A stretch of 64,000 nt of DNA from Clostridia bacterium (GTDB lineage: Bacteria; Bacillota_A; Clostridia; Oscillospirales; Acutalibacteraceae). Each line of letters opens with the position of its first letter. The stretch's first letter is position 1. Position numbers and translations under genes: made by a program. The notes beneath the pieces were generated by a model that saw only the letters and a list, made by a program, of their open reading frames with translations, made no database searches and had not been told where the DNA came from. The stretch spans positions 124,001 through 188,000 of the forward strand of contig JAFSFH010000012.1 in the NCBI GenBank assembly GCA_017435305.1, in the 5' to 3' direction. This document shows, piece after piece, positions 31,136 to 40,600 of this stretch.

Positions 31136-32395
31136 TTATTTCTTGCGCTTAATGAATATCACCGCGACCACGGACGCCACAGCAATTACCGCCGCGACAC
31201 CGCCCACGATCGGCCACACGTTTGTCTTTTTGGGCACCGGCTCCGCCGTCACCGCCGTGGGGGCGGTGGCGGGTGCGGTGGTCTCCTGGGTGGGAGCAGT
31301 GGTGGACTCGGTGGTAGACACCGTAGCCTCCGTCGTCGGCTCGGTGGTGGATTCGGTGGTGGTGTTTTCGGTGGGTTTTGTAGTAGGTTTCGTGGTAGGT
31401 TTGGTGGTGGGCTTGGTGGTGGGCTTGGTTGTCGGGTCCACCTTGGCATAATGCCATGTAGCTCTCTGCAGTTCTGCTATGCCACCATCAAAAAGTATGG
31501 ATTCTCTATCTCCTTTTGACCCAGAATACCAAACATCCTTCAAGTTTTTGCAACCTATAAACGGCTCATCACCCATCATACTGACTTTTTCGGTAAAAGT
31601 AACCTCTTTCAGTTTCGTGCAATCCTTGAAAGCATGACTACCGATAAATCTTGCGCCCTTTCCAATAACTGCTTTTGTCAAACCGGCACATTCAGAAAAC
31701 GTCCCCTCTTCAACGCTGGTAACACTATCAGGAATCGTTATTGAAGTGAGAGCAGTACACTTGTTAAACGCATACTTTTCAATGGTGGTGACACTTGGAG
31801 GAATGGTCAGAGAGGTTAAACCCGTGCAAAAAGCGAACGCCCTTTCACCGATGATCGTTACACTTTTGGGGATTTTTATAGTGCTTAAGCCAGAGCAAGC
31901 GATAAACGCCTTTTCATAAATACCCTTAACACCATCGGCCATGCTGACCGAAGTTAAACGGCTGCAGTGGCCAAACGCATTGCTGCTGATAAATTTTACA
32001 CTTCCGGGTATAGTCACCGAAGTCAAAGAGGAACAATGCTCAAATGCACTCTGACCTATTGCCGTTACGCTGTTCGGAATGGTTACTGTGGTCAACGCCT
32101 TGCACATGGCAAACGCTTCCCTTTCAATGCGAGTAACGCTGTTAGGAATGATTATGGAGGTTATCTTAGCACAGCCTGCAAAAGCACTCTCTCCAATGAC
32201 TGTAACGGGACAATCCTCTAACGTGTCAGGAATAACAACGTCACCGGTAAAGCCCATAGCCAGAATGATGGTGGCTTTTCCTCCCCGAATAGAATAGGTA
32301 TACCTTTCATCCGATTCCGCACCGACCGATATGAATACGGGAAAGCACGTCAATAACAGTGTTAGACACAGTATTGTAACGACTATTCGTTTCAC
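31136..32395 (-). CDS. BspA-like leucine-rich surface protein, membrane-anchored
   Basis: A 419-residue protein: signal peptide (1-25), LRR_5 repeats (about 45-300; units like IPNSVTAIGQSAFEHCSSLT), a Thr/Pro stalk of PTTK repeats and TEST repeats (about 315-390), then a membrane segment (about 393-414) and KRKK. The C-terminal anchor (EPVPKKTNVWPIVGG) is shared with the next two upstream genes. GTG start. Same operon as the neighbours; spacing 13 bp. Likely an adhesin or matrix-binding protein, by family only. Confidence 0.85.
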   Translation of the reverse strand: MKRIVVTILCLTLLLTCFPVFISVGAESDERYTYSIRGGKATIILAMGFTGDVVIPDTLEDCPVTVIGESAFAGCAKITSIIIPNSVTRIEREAFAMCKALTTVTIPNSVTAIGQSAFEHCSSLTSVTIPGSVKFISSNAFGHCSRLTSVSMADGVKGIYEKAFIACSGLSTIKIPKSVTIIGERAFAFCTGLTSLTIPPSVTTIEKYAFNKCTALTSITIPDSVTSVEEGTFSECAGLTKAVIGKGARFIGSHAFKDCTKLKEVTFTEKVSMMGDEPFIGCKNLKDVWYSGSKGDRESILFDGGIAELQRATWHYAKVDPTTKPTTKPTTKPTTKPTTKPTENTTTESTTEPTTEATVSTTESTTAPTQETTAPATAPTAVTAEPVPKKTNVWPIVGGVAAVIAVASVVAVIFIKRKK

Positions 32396-32408
32396 TTCAA
32401 AATCCTCC

Positions 32409-33440
32409 TTATTTCTTGCGCTTAATGAAGAATACCGCGGCCACGGACGCCACAGCTACCACCGCGGCAATACCGCCCACGATCGGCCACACGTTTGTCT
32501 TTTTGGGCACCGGCTCCGCCGTCACTGCCGTAGGGACGGTGGTGGGTGTGGTGGTCTCCTGGGTGGGAGCAGTGGTGGACTCGGTGGTGGACACCGTAGC
32601 CTTTGTCGTCGGCTCGGTGGTGGACTCGGTGGTGGGGTTTTCGGTGGGCTTTGTAGTAGGTTTCGTGGTAGGCTTGGTGGGCTTGGCAGTGGATTTGGTA
32701 GGCTTCTTGTCACTTTTTACCACTTTTACAAACCAACTATTTGACACTTTGGATCCAAATGCGCCACATATCTGTACCGCTCCGGCTTTACGGCCTACAA
32801 ACGTTCCCTCAGTACAGTACTTATAACCGCTATCGTTTTCTGCAGGACTTGAGCAATCTCTTTGCGCTGTTCTTTCCAGAATAGAACTATCGGAAGATTG
32901 ATAAGAAAGCGGAAATATGCCGCCTTGCTTTATGACCAATTTTTCTCCCACTTCGATTATGTAATCATAATCCACGTCGCGGACGTGACCGCATTTGGTG
33001 CAAGTGTCATCCCAGTCTTCTCTGTAGTTATGCTCTTCAGCGGCTCCCATATTCTTTCCGCAATAAATGCACTTTGGTTTTTCTCCGCATGACGTTTTTC
33101 CTGCTGTGTGCTTTAAATGCTCTCCCACGGTTTTAGCACAATTTTTGCACCGTTTGGGATAGATGCAAGTCGCAGGCAACATTTCGTGGCCATTGCTTTT
33201 GCCCTCCGTGAGCTTGCACCGTTTACACGTTTTCGGCTTAGTGCACGTCGCTTCTTGCCAATTGTGACCCAAGGGGTCGCCCTCTGTCGCACCGCAAACC
33301 GAGCAGGTTTTGGCCTCGGTGCAGGTGGCCGCTGCAAAGTCGTGCCCGTTAATATCGCATTCACCCTCCGCGCTCACTGTCAGAGGTAAAGCCGCCAACA
33401 GCAGAACCAAGCACAAAACGGTCGTTATCATTCGCTTCAT
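32409..33440 (-). CDS. Membrane-anchored protein with Cys-rich tandem repeats
   Basis: A 343-residue protein. After a signal peptide (1-24), four to five units of about 27 residues repeat the pattern GHxxxxATCTxxKTCxxCGxTEG (about residues 28-155), each with two CxxC-type cysteine pairs, a layout that could bind zinc or form disulfides. A region of about 90 residues without recognised domain follows, then the PTTK/TEST stalk and the EPVPKKTNVWPIVGG membrane anchor shared with the flanking LRR genes. ATG 33440 follows AAGGAGGAATTTCTAT. It is the only non-LRR surface protein in the operon. Confidence 0.8.
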   Translation of the reverse strand: MKRMITTVLCLVLLLAALPLTVSAEGECDINGHDFAAATCTEAKTCSVCGATEGDPLGHNWQEATCTKPKTCKRCKLTEGKSNGHEMLPATCIYPKRCKNCAKTVGEHLKHTAGKTSCGEKPKCIYCGKNMGAAEEHNYREDWDDTCTKCGHVRDVDYDYIIEVGEKLVIKQGGIFPLSYQSSDSSILERTAQRDCSSPAENDSGYKYCTEGTFVGRKAGAVQICGAFGSKVSNSWFVKVVKSDKKPTKSTAKPTKPTTKPTTKPTENPTTESTTEPTTKATVSTTESTTAPTQETTTPTTVPTAVTAEPVPKKTNVWPIVGGIAAVVAVASVAAVFFIKRKK

Positions 33441-33478
33441 ATAGAAATTCCTCCTTGCGTTACCTTCTGCAAATCCTA

Positions 33479-34831
33479 TCATTTTTTACGACCCAGTAAG
33501 AAAGCGGCCACACCGGCAGCAATGAGCAATACCGCCGCGACACCGCCCACGATGGGCCACACATCCGGCTTTTTGGGTACCGGCTCCGCCGTCACTGCCG
33601 TAGGGACGGTGGTGGATTCGGTGGTGGAGGCCGTAGTGGACTCGGTGGTGGACACCGTAGCCTCTGTCGTTGGCTCGGTGGTGGATTCGGTGGTGGATTT
33701 CGTTGTAGGTTTTGCGGTAGTAGGTTTCGTGGTGGGTTTGGTGGGTTGATAATTAAACACCCACTCCGCCTTCTCCAAATGTTCATTCCCCTCAGCGGTG
33801 AATTGAATCTTCTCCATCTGTGCCTTACTGCCGGCGTAATATATTGTTTTTAGTTTCACGGCTCCGTAAAACGCGTAGAAATCAATCTTTTTTAAACTGG
33901 CAGGTAATATGATCGTTTTCAGAGATAAGGTGGCATCAAAAACAAAGGGTTCTATCTGTGTGACGCCTTCCTCAATATGAACTTCTACCAGATTTTTACA
34001 ATCTGAAAACGTACTTTTTTTGACAACAGAAACGCTGCCGGGGAAAGTAACGGTGGTTAATCCATCACAATACTTGAGTGCGTTCTCTCCGATTTCTGTT
34101 ATCCCTTTCGGGAAAGCAATGGATTTCAGTTTGCCGCAACGAGAAAATGCACTGTCCTTAATGACGGTCAGTGACTTCGGAAGCGTGACCTCTGTCAGAT
34201 AGCCGGCACCATAGAAGGCGCAACTCCCGATGCAGGTCACGGTAGCGGGCACGGCAAACTTCTTATCCTTTTTGCCTGCGGGATACAATGTCAGCGTTTT
34301 CTTGTCCTTGCTGTACACGACACCATCAACGGCTGTATATACACCATTCTTCTTGGAGGTAGTCACCGTCTCAAGAGCGTCGCAAAAACAGAACGCCTTG
34401 GCGTCAACACTCTTCAGCGATGCGGGAAAAGCAATTGTTTTTATAGCTGCGCATCCGCTAAAAGCGGATTTGCCGATTTCTTCAATTCCTTCTCCCAAAT
34501 CCACCTTGTTCAGGTTGACACAACTATCAAAAGCCTCTTCGCCGATCACCTTTATGGTGTCCGGAAGTACCAATTCTTTAATCGTGCTGTTGTTCTTACA
34601 TGCACCGTCCTTAATAGCAACAACCGGACGGCCGCTGATTTTCTCCGGAATCACGACCTTGCTGAGTTTTCCTTCTATGGTTACTACGGACAGACAGCCA
34701 TCCTTCTCGACATACCATACGTCTTCATCATCAAGACAAAACCGCACTTCCTCTGCAGCCACACCCATCGCCAAGGGCAAGGATGCCATCAATATAACCA
34801 GACTTAATGCGATCATTGCAAATCGTTTCAT
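33479..34831 (-). CDS. BspA-like leucine-rich surface protein, membrane-anchored
   Basis: A 450-residue protein: signal peptide (1-25), LRR_5 repeats (about 60-350, with a non-repeat insert VTTSKKNGVYTAVDGVVYSK), a Thr/Pro stalk (about 365-420) and a membrane segment followed by LGRKK. The stalk and anchor resemble those of the two downstream genes. Start ATG with GAGGAGG. Function as for other BspA-like proteins, inferred only. Confidence 0.85.
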   Translation of the reverse strand: MKRFAMIALSLVILMASLPLAMGVAAEEVRFCLDDEDVWYVEKDGCLSVVTIEGKLSKVVIPEKISGRPVVAIKDGACKNNSTIKELVLPDTIKVIGEEAFDSCVNLNKVDLGEGIEEIGKSAFSGCAAIKTIAFPASLKSVDAKAFCFCDALETVTTSKKNGVYTAVDGVVYSKDKKTLTLYPAGKKDKKFAVPATVTCIGSCAFYGAGYLTEVTLPKSLTVIKDSAFSRCGKLKSIAFPKGITEIGENALKYCDGLTTVTFPGSVSVVKKSTFSDCKNLVEVHIEEGVTQIEPFVFDATLSLKTIILPASLKKIDFYAFYGAVKLKTIYYAGSKAQMEKIQFTAEGNEHLEKAEWVFNYQPTKPTTKPTTAKPTTKSTTESTTEPTTEATVSTTESTTASTTESTTVPTAVTAEPVPKKPDVWPIVGGVAAVLLIAAGVAAFLLGRKK

Positions 34832-34832
34832 T

Positions 34833-36212
34833 TTATTTTCCTCCTCGTTTTTGACGCAACAGCGTCACGGCCAGTACCGCGGCGTTAACCAATGCCGCCA
34901 CCATCATCAGCACCACCCACAGATCCGGACCCGTACGCTCACCGTCAACCGGTGCGGTGGCGGCGGGTTCGGTGGACTCAGCCGTAGGCTCGGCGGTGGA
35001 CTCCGTTGCGGAAGCAGCCGTGCTGTCAGCGGGGACTGTAACGGACCCCGTCGGCGGCTCGGTGGGCTCAGCTGTAGGGTCCTCGGTAGATGTGGTTGAC
35101 GACGCATCCCCTGTAGGTCCGACCGGTGTAATGGGTCGCGTGGTAACCTTGTTTTCGCGCAGATGCCAGGTGGCGTTTTTCAAACTATCGTTGTACGCGC
35201 CCAGATGAGAGAACTTCCACTGCTGATCGTAATACACGTCAGTAATGCGATCACAACCATCAAATGCGTGATGCCCGATCTCTTTAATATTCTTCGGCAG
35301 ACGCACCGTCTTCAGCGAGGTGCAACCCTCGAAAGCGTATTCGGATATCTCTTTGACATCCTTACCGATGGTGATCTCTTTCAGCGCGGTACAACCCGAA
35401 AAAGCTTCTACAAAAATTTTCTCGACTCCATCGGGGATAACGATGGAGGTCAGTGCGGTGCAATTGCTGAACACCGCCTCATCCAATACGGTAACGCCGG
35501 TACCCAGATGCACCGTCTTTAGCGAGGTGCAATGGGTAAACGCCTGCACGGCCATCATCCGCACGCTGTCGGGAACGGTGACCGACCGCAGCTGACGGCA
35601 ATTGGAAAACGCCAGATAACCGATGATCTCCAATCCGTCGGGAAAATCAATAGAAGCCAACGACGTGCACTGTGAAAAAGCCATACCCTCAATACTTTTT
35701 ACCGTTTTGGGAAGGGTGACGGCGGTAATACCCTTGCATGCGCTGAACGCGGCTTCTCCGATCGTCGTAACCCCCTTGGGCACGGCGATCGTCTCTTTTT
35801 TTGTGTTGGGGCACTGAATCAGCACCGTGCCCTCTTTATTGTACAAAATACCGTCACGAACGGAAAAATTAGCACTATCCTTGGATACGCGAAAGGCCTG
35901 AAGCCGGTCACAACCGGAGCAGGCATAGGGAGAGAATTCCGTCAACCCGTCCGGTAAAGTCAAGGAAAGCAGGTCGTCCCGATCCTCAAAAGCGTCCATC
36001 CCGATCTCGCTGACGGGGTAGCCCCCCAGCGTGTCGGGTACCGTCACGTGACCGCCCGGACCATCGTAGCTCTGAATGACCACCGTCTGGTCCCGCGTCA
36101 ACACGAGATAGGTATACATACCGTCAGATTCGGCGCTCACCCCTACCGTCAGCGGCAGCGCCATCACCGTAAGCAGGATACAGAAAACGGTCAGAAATAC
36201 TCGTTTCATCAT
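34833..36212 (-). CDS. BspA-like leucine-rich surface protein, membrane-anchored
   Basis: A 459-residue protein: signal peptide (1-28), LRR_5 repeats (about 60-335), a Thr/Ser/Pro/Ala stalk (about 350-425) and a C-terminal membrane segment ending RQKRGGK. Its tail differs in sequence from the three downstream tails. The start (ATGATG) overlaps the stop of the anti-sigma-like gene by 4 bp, so this surface protein is translationally tied to the regulator. Confidence 0.85.
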   Translation of the reverse strand: MMKRVFLTVFCILLTVMALPLTVGVSAESDGMYTYLVLTRDQTVVIQSYDGPGGHVTVPDTLGGYPVSEIGMDAFEDRDDLLSLTLPDGLTEFSPYACSGCDRLQAFRVSKDSANFSVRDGILYNKEGTVLIQCPNTKKETIAVPKGVTTIGEAAFSACKGITAVTLPKTVKSIEGMAFSQCTSLASIDFPDGLEIIGYLAFSNCRQLRSVTVPDSVRMMAVQAFTHCTSLKTVHLGTGVTVLDEAVFSNCTALTSIVIPDGVEKIFVEAFSGCTALKEITIGKDVKEISEYAFEGCTSLKTVRLPKNIKEIGHHAFDGCDRITDVYYDQQWKFSHLGAYNDSLKNATWHLRENKVTTRPITPVGPTGDASSTTSTEDPTAEPTEPPTGSVTVPADSTAASATESTAEPTAESTEPAATAPVDGERTGPDLWVVLMMVAALVNAAVLAVTLLRQKRGGK

Positions 36213-36889
36213 GGCTGCTCACCTCTTTCATCCAGAGAGTGTGCCATCCGAAGCACCTCTTCCGGTTCTCCGTCGGTTGTAAATACGTATGTGCTTTCTT
36301 CATCTTTCACGATCAAGGTGGTTTTTTCATCGGTCATATAGGTCAAGCCGGTGCGCTCACCCACCGCCACCTCAGTGCAAACAGCGCCCTCGGTGTCCAC
36401 GGGCACCGACATATCACCGGCGCTCTGGGTATACACGATGGTGCTGTCATCCACCGCCGACCAATACCGCCACATATACACTTCACCGTAGTCCTCGTGG
36501 CGGATCATGGTATATCCACGGGGTATATTGGTAGGTATCCGCTTGGTCAGTACCGTATCTATCGGCACATCGGGGTCTGTCCACACGAACTTATCCGTGT
36601 CAAACACCTTCGTCAAAAAACCGCTGACGCCGTCGCGCACCGTCTCAATGCCTGCAGTGGCGGCTGCCGCCAAAATAATAAACACCGCCGCAACGGAAGC
36701 AAAGCGACGGCCGACGGATCCGAACAGCACGTAATAGCCGCGGGATTGGCGGCGTATCAGGCTCTCTATTCGTTTGTTCAATCCCTCGGACAGGGTGACC
36801 GAAGCCAGCTCCTGCTCGGTAGGGAGCTGCTGATCCTGTTGCTTCGTATAGCAATCAAAGGCATCGTGCAACCGCCGTTGAGTGTTCAT
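36209..36889 (-). CDS. Anti-sigma-factor-like membrane protein
   Basis: A 226-residue single-pass protein: a cytoplasmic N-terminal part (1-65; helical, with RRLHDAFDCYTKQQDQQLP), a membrane segment (about 66-86) and an outer domain (about 95-220) resembling the DUF4367-type domains of clostridial anti-sigma partners (RGYTMIRHEDYGEVYMWRYW). It follows the sigma gene by 12 bp. By position and layout it should hold the 36902 sigma factor at the membrane. Family assignment is tentative. Confidence 0.72.
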   Translation of the reverse strand: MNTQRRLHDAFDCYTKQQDQQLPTEQELASVTLSEGLNKRIESLIRRQSRGYYVLFGSVGRRFASVAAVFIILAAAATAGIETVRDGVSGFLTKVFDTDKFVWTDPDVPIDTVLTKRIPTNIPRGYTMIRHEDYGEVYMWRYWSAVDDSTIVYTQSAGDMSVPVDTEGAVCTEVAVGERTGLTYMTDEKTTLIVKDEESTYVFTTDGEPEEVLRMAHSLDERGEQP

Positions 36890-36901
36890 GCGTCCTCTCC
36901 T

Positions 36902-37429
36902 TTACGGGCAGGACATCTCCTGCGCCAACATAGTTCGAGCACGCTGCAGCCGTTTGCGCACCGTGGCGTGTCCCACGTCCAGCGCCGCAGCGATCTGCTT
37001 GTCGCTCAGTCCGTGGTACGCCTTTAATTCCAGCACGTCCCGATAGATGGGCGGCAGGTCGGCGATTCGTTTGGTCAATTCCTCCACCGCCAGCCCATCC
37101 AACAGATCCGGCTCTACCGACAGCATCGGCTCCAGCTCCTCGAAGCTTTCCCGGGGATGCCGTCGGAGCTTCCGCAGAATATCCACAGCAGCGTTCTCAG
37201 TAACTATAACGAGCAAACGCTTCGTTTTGTGACATTCTACGTCCTCAATGGTGCAAAAACTGCGGATAATGTTGAGGAATGCGTTGTGAACCGCGTCCTC
37301 CGCCAGTTGCTCGTCCTGCAGTTTTTGCATCGCTACGTATTTCATTAGTTTGGCATAACGGTGATACAGCTGGGTAAACTTGGAGCGATCCTCCTCCGTA
37401 TCCAACATACTCAGATAGAAAGTAAGCAT
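36902..37429 (-). CDS. RNA polymerase sigma factor, sigma-70 family (ECF-like)
   Basis: A 175-residue sigma factor. Region 2 is visible as LYHRYAKLMKYVAMQKLQDE and AEDAVHNAFLNIIRSF; region 4 as LPPIYRDVLELKAYHGLSDK and QIAAALDVGHATVRKRLQRA. ATG 37429 follows CGAGGTGTTGGT. First gene of an operon that continues through the anti-sigma-like gene and five surface-protein genes to 29269, so it probably controls its own surface regulon. Confidence 0.9.
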   Translation of the reverse strand: MLTFYLSMLDTEEDRSKFTQLYHRYAKLMKYVAMQKLQDEQLAEDAVHNAFLNIIRSFCTIEDVECHKTKRLLVIVTENAAVDILRKLRRHPRESFEELEPMLSVEPDLLDGLAVEELTKRIADLPPIYRDVLELKAYHGLSDKQIAAALDVGHATVRKRLQRARTMLAQEMSCP

Positions 37430-37488
37430 ACCAACACCTCGTAAAAGCATTTGTCAATCATAGCGTCAAGCTATGGGAATCTCATCTC

Positions 37489-37517
37489 AACATAGCATAC
37501 CTTACAAAAAATTGCAA
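37489..37517 (-). promoter_or_regulatory. Possible promoter of the sigma-led surface operon
   Basis: Minus strand TTGCAA, 17 bp, TATGTT. An autoregulatory ECF-type promoter would look different and is not recognisable by eye. Confidence 0.4.
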
Positions 37518-37566
37518 GGAGATATTTACGGAAGAAAACACCATAAACTATGATTGCCGACAACAC

Positions 37567-37600
37567 AAAAAACCGCTACCCTCACGGGTAGCGGTTTTGG
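37567..37600 (-). terminator. Terminator of the glycosidase-like gene
   Basis: The hairpin AACCGCTACCC-TCAC-GGGTAGCGGTT followed on the minus strand by a T-run. The stem repeats that at 29230, as part of a larger duplicated segment. Confidence 0.92.
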
Positions 37601-37604
37601 TTTG

Positions 37605-40600
37605 TTATTTCATCTTGACGCGGACGGTAGAGGTTTTCACCGTCTTGCCGTACTTGTCGGTCACCACGCAGTAGACGTAGCGTCCGTTGACCTTCGAGGT
37701 CATTTTGCAAGAATAGGTGGACTTGGTTACCGAGGACTTGGAATACTTTTTCTGTCCTGCGTTCTTAATGTACCAAGTATACTTCAGGCCGTCACCCGCC
37801 GCCTTCACCGTCACCTTGGCGGTCTTGTTCTTCGCCACGGTCACGCTCTTGGGCTGGGTCACGATGGATGCCGCACGGCGCAGCAGCACCGTGTTGGACT
37901 GCACCTTGTTGCCCCACACGTCGGTCACCACGCAGTAGACGCGGCGACCGTGCACCTTTTCGGTCATCTTGACCGAGTAGGTGGCGGAGGTCACCGAGGA
38001 CTTGCTGTACTTGGTGGCGCCCGCATTCTTGATATACCACGTGTACTTGAGCCCGTCGCCCGTTGCCTTGACCGTTGCTTTAGCGGTCTTATTCAGCTGG
38101 GCATAGCCGGTCTTCGGCTGGGTGGTGATCTTGAGGGCGGTCTTCTTTAACGTCAGGGTGGTGGTGGCGGTCCTGCGGCTGGTGCCGTATTGATCGGTGA
38201 CCACGCAGTACACCTGCCGTCCGTCGCGGGCGGGGGTCATCGACACCGAGTAGGTCTTGGTCTTATAGCTGGTGGTCAGAGAGAACTTGGATGCACCCTT
38301 GTCCTTAAAGTACCACTGATACTTCAATCCGTCGCCGGTGGCACCCACCGTCACCGACGCGGTCTTGCCGTAGGTCACCGTGTCGGTCTTTTTCACACTG
38401 CTGATATAGGCGTCACGGTTACCGATGCCGTCCGCCTTTTTAAACAAGCGGATGTTATCGTACAGGGCAGAGCCGCCCAGGTCGCACACCGCCACACCCA
38501 GGCGAGAGAAGCCGCGGGTGTTGACCTCCACCGCGTACCGCTTCCAGCCGGTGCCGTATGCGCGGCGGTCACACTCATAGGCCAGCACGTTCCGCGGACC
38601 GACGACACAGTCGTCGATCAGCTGGAACTGTCCTGCACCGTCCTTTAAGATCTTCATATCAAAGGTGAAAATATAGGTGGTGTTTTTCTCCACCGGAATC
38701 CACTTAATATAATACAGTCCGTAGGGGTCGTCCGACGCGGTGTATTTCAGCGAATAGCCATAGGCGACCCGACTTTGGTTGACGCTCATAAAGCCGTTGC
38801 GCCAGCCGTGACCGCTCTGCCAATAGCGGCTGCCGTCCACGCCGTAATCCTCGATGAGGGTATCCTCGGGGGCGCACACCGTCCGATCCACCTCAAAGGT
38901 GGTCTTAACGTTGCTCTTGAGCGTGTCGCCCGCGTATTTATAGCCGCTGCCGTTCTTAAACAGCGCCATATCGTCCACGTACAGCGAGGACTGCTCGCCG
39001 TAGAAAGCGATGGTGACCTGACTGCGCCCCTTGGTAAAGAAGGACACGCTGCGCAGGTGCCACTCCCCGTCCCAGGCGGTGGGATAGATCTGATAATCGT
39101 CCCGCGAGGCCTGCACGCCGGAGCAATACATAAACTTTCCGGTATCGGGGGCCACCGTGCCGATGCTGGCGTGACCTTTGTTGCTGTCCGACAGATAGTC
39201 ACCCTTTATCCACGCGGAGAAGATGTACATATTCTCCATGGGCTGACCGTAGTCGTCCAGCATCACCTGCCCGTATTCATCCCGCTTATAGGGCTCCAGC
39301 CCGTCCACCGTAAAGGTGTACCAGGTGTGGGAATTGCCACCGGTGCCGTCAAGGTACAGGCTCTTGTTGCCGTCGGGGGCGGTGGGGTCGGTCACCACCT
39401 GCGCCGGAGCGGAAAAGTTGCCGGTGGTCCACTGTCCGCCTGCGGTCTCAAAGCTGCCGTTCTTAATCAGATTAGCGGCGGAGGTCAGAGGGCGGTTGAG
39501 CAGCACGCCGAAGCTGGACAGCCGATAGCTGCTGCTGCTATTCCAATGACGACCGAGGCCGGTGCCTCCCGACACACTCACGTAGGTGGAGTTTTTCTGA
39601 TACTTCAGTTCCACCCCCGCCACGTTGTTGGGCTCGCTCTCGGCGGTGTGTCCCTTGCCGTCCCGCACCACGATCTTATACATGGAATTGGGGACCGCAT
39701 CGTCCAGATAGCAGCCCTTATTCTTGCTGACGTAGGCGGACTGGTTGACGTCTTTCAGCACGTAGGTCCAGCTCTCGCCGCCGTCGGTGGAGCGGAGAAT
39801 GTCCATCTTGGTGGCCTGGCGGGAGGGGATCCACTCCACGTAGCCGCCGCCCTCGTTGCAATACAGCACCGGCTTATCCAGCACCACCTTTTCACCCCGA
39901 TGCTCGGCGCGGTAGTCGTCCATATAGCGGCGCAGTTCTCCCACGGCGGGGACAAAGTCGGTGTTGGGCGCGCTCCCCCAGCTGACCGAATCCAGCAGGT
40001 AATAGGCTGTGCTGTAGTGGGTGCCGTGGGACATCCACGCCCACTGCACGCCGCCCTTATACCCCAGCGTCATCATATTGTCCCGCCACTCCTTAAGTCG
40101 GCGGGAGAACAGGTCGGGGTCGCGGTCCAGGTCGTGCCCCACGTTGTACTCGGTGAGGATGATGGGCGTATCGGTCTTAAAATGCTCCACCTGGGGAGCG
40201 TTGGCATTATTATCGTAAATGTTGTGACCCATCAGGTCCAGGTCAAAGCCGCCGTAGATGGTCTTATCCTCGTCGTTGGAGGCCACCGTCCGCGCCACGT
40301 TCGGCAATTCCTCCCGCACCACGTCGTTGATGCGGCTCATGAAGTGCACCATATCCTCCAGCGTGACGCCGAACATCTCGCGGGAGGTGAAGTGGTTGCC
40401 CTTTTCCGAGTCGTTGATCTCATTTTCCGGCTCGTCGGCGATGGCGATCAGCGCCACCACGTCGGGGTATTCCGCCAGCATCCGACACATGGGGCGGACA
40501 AACCGCTCTACGTAATGCTCGGTGACGGTGGGGTTGCAGTATTTCTGGGCAAAGAGGTTATAGGCGTCCATACCGTAATAATCGGGAGCGGAGGAGGAGT

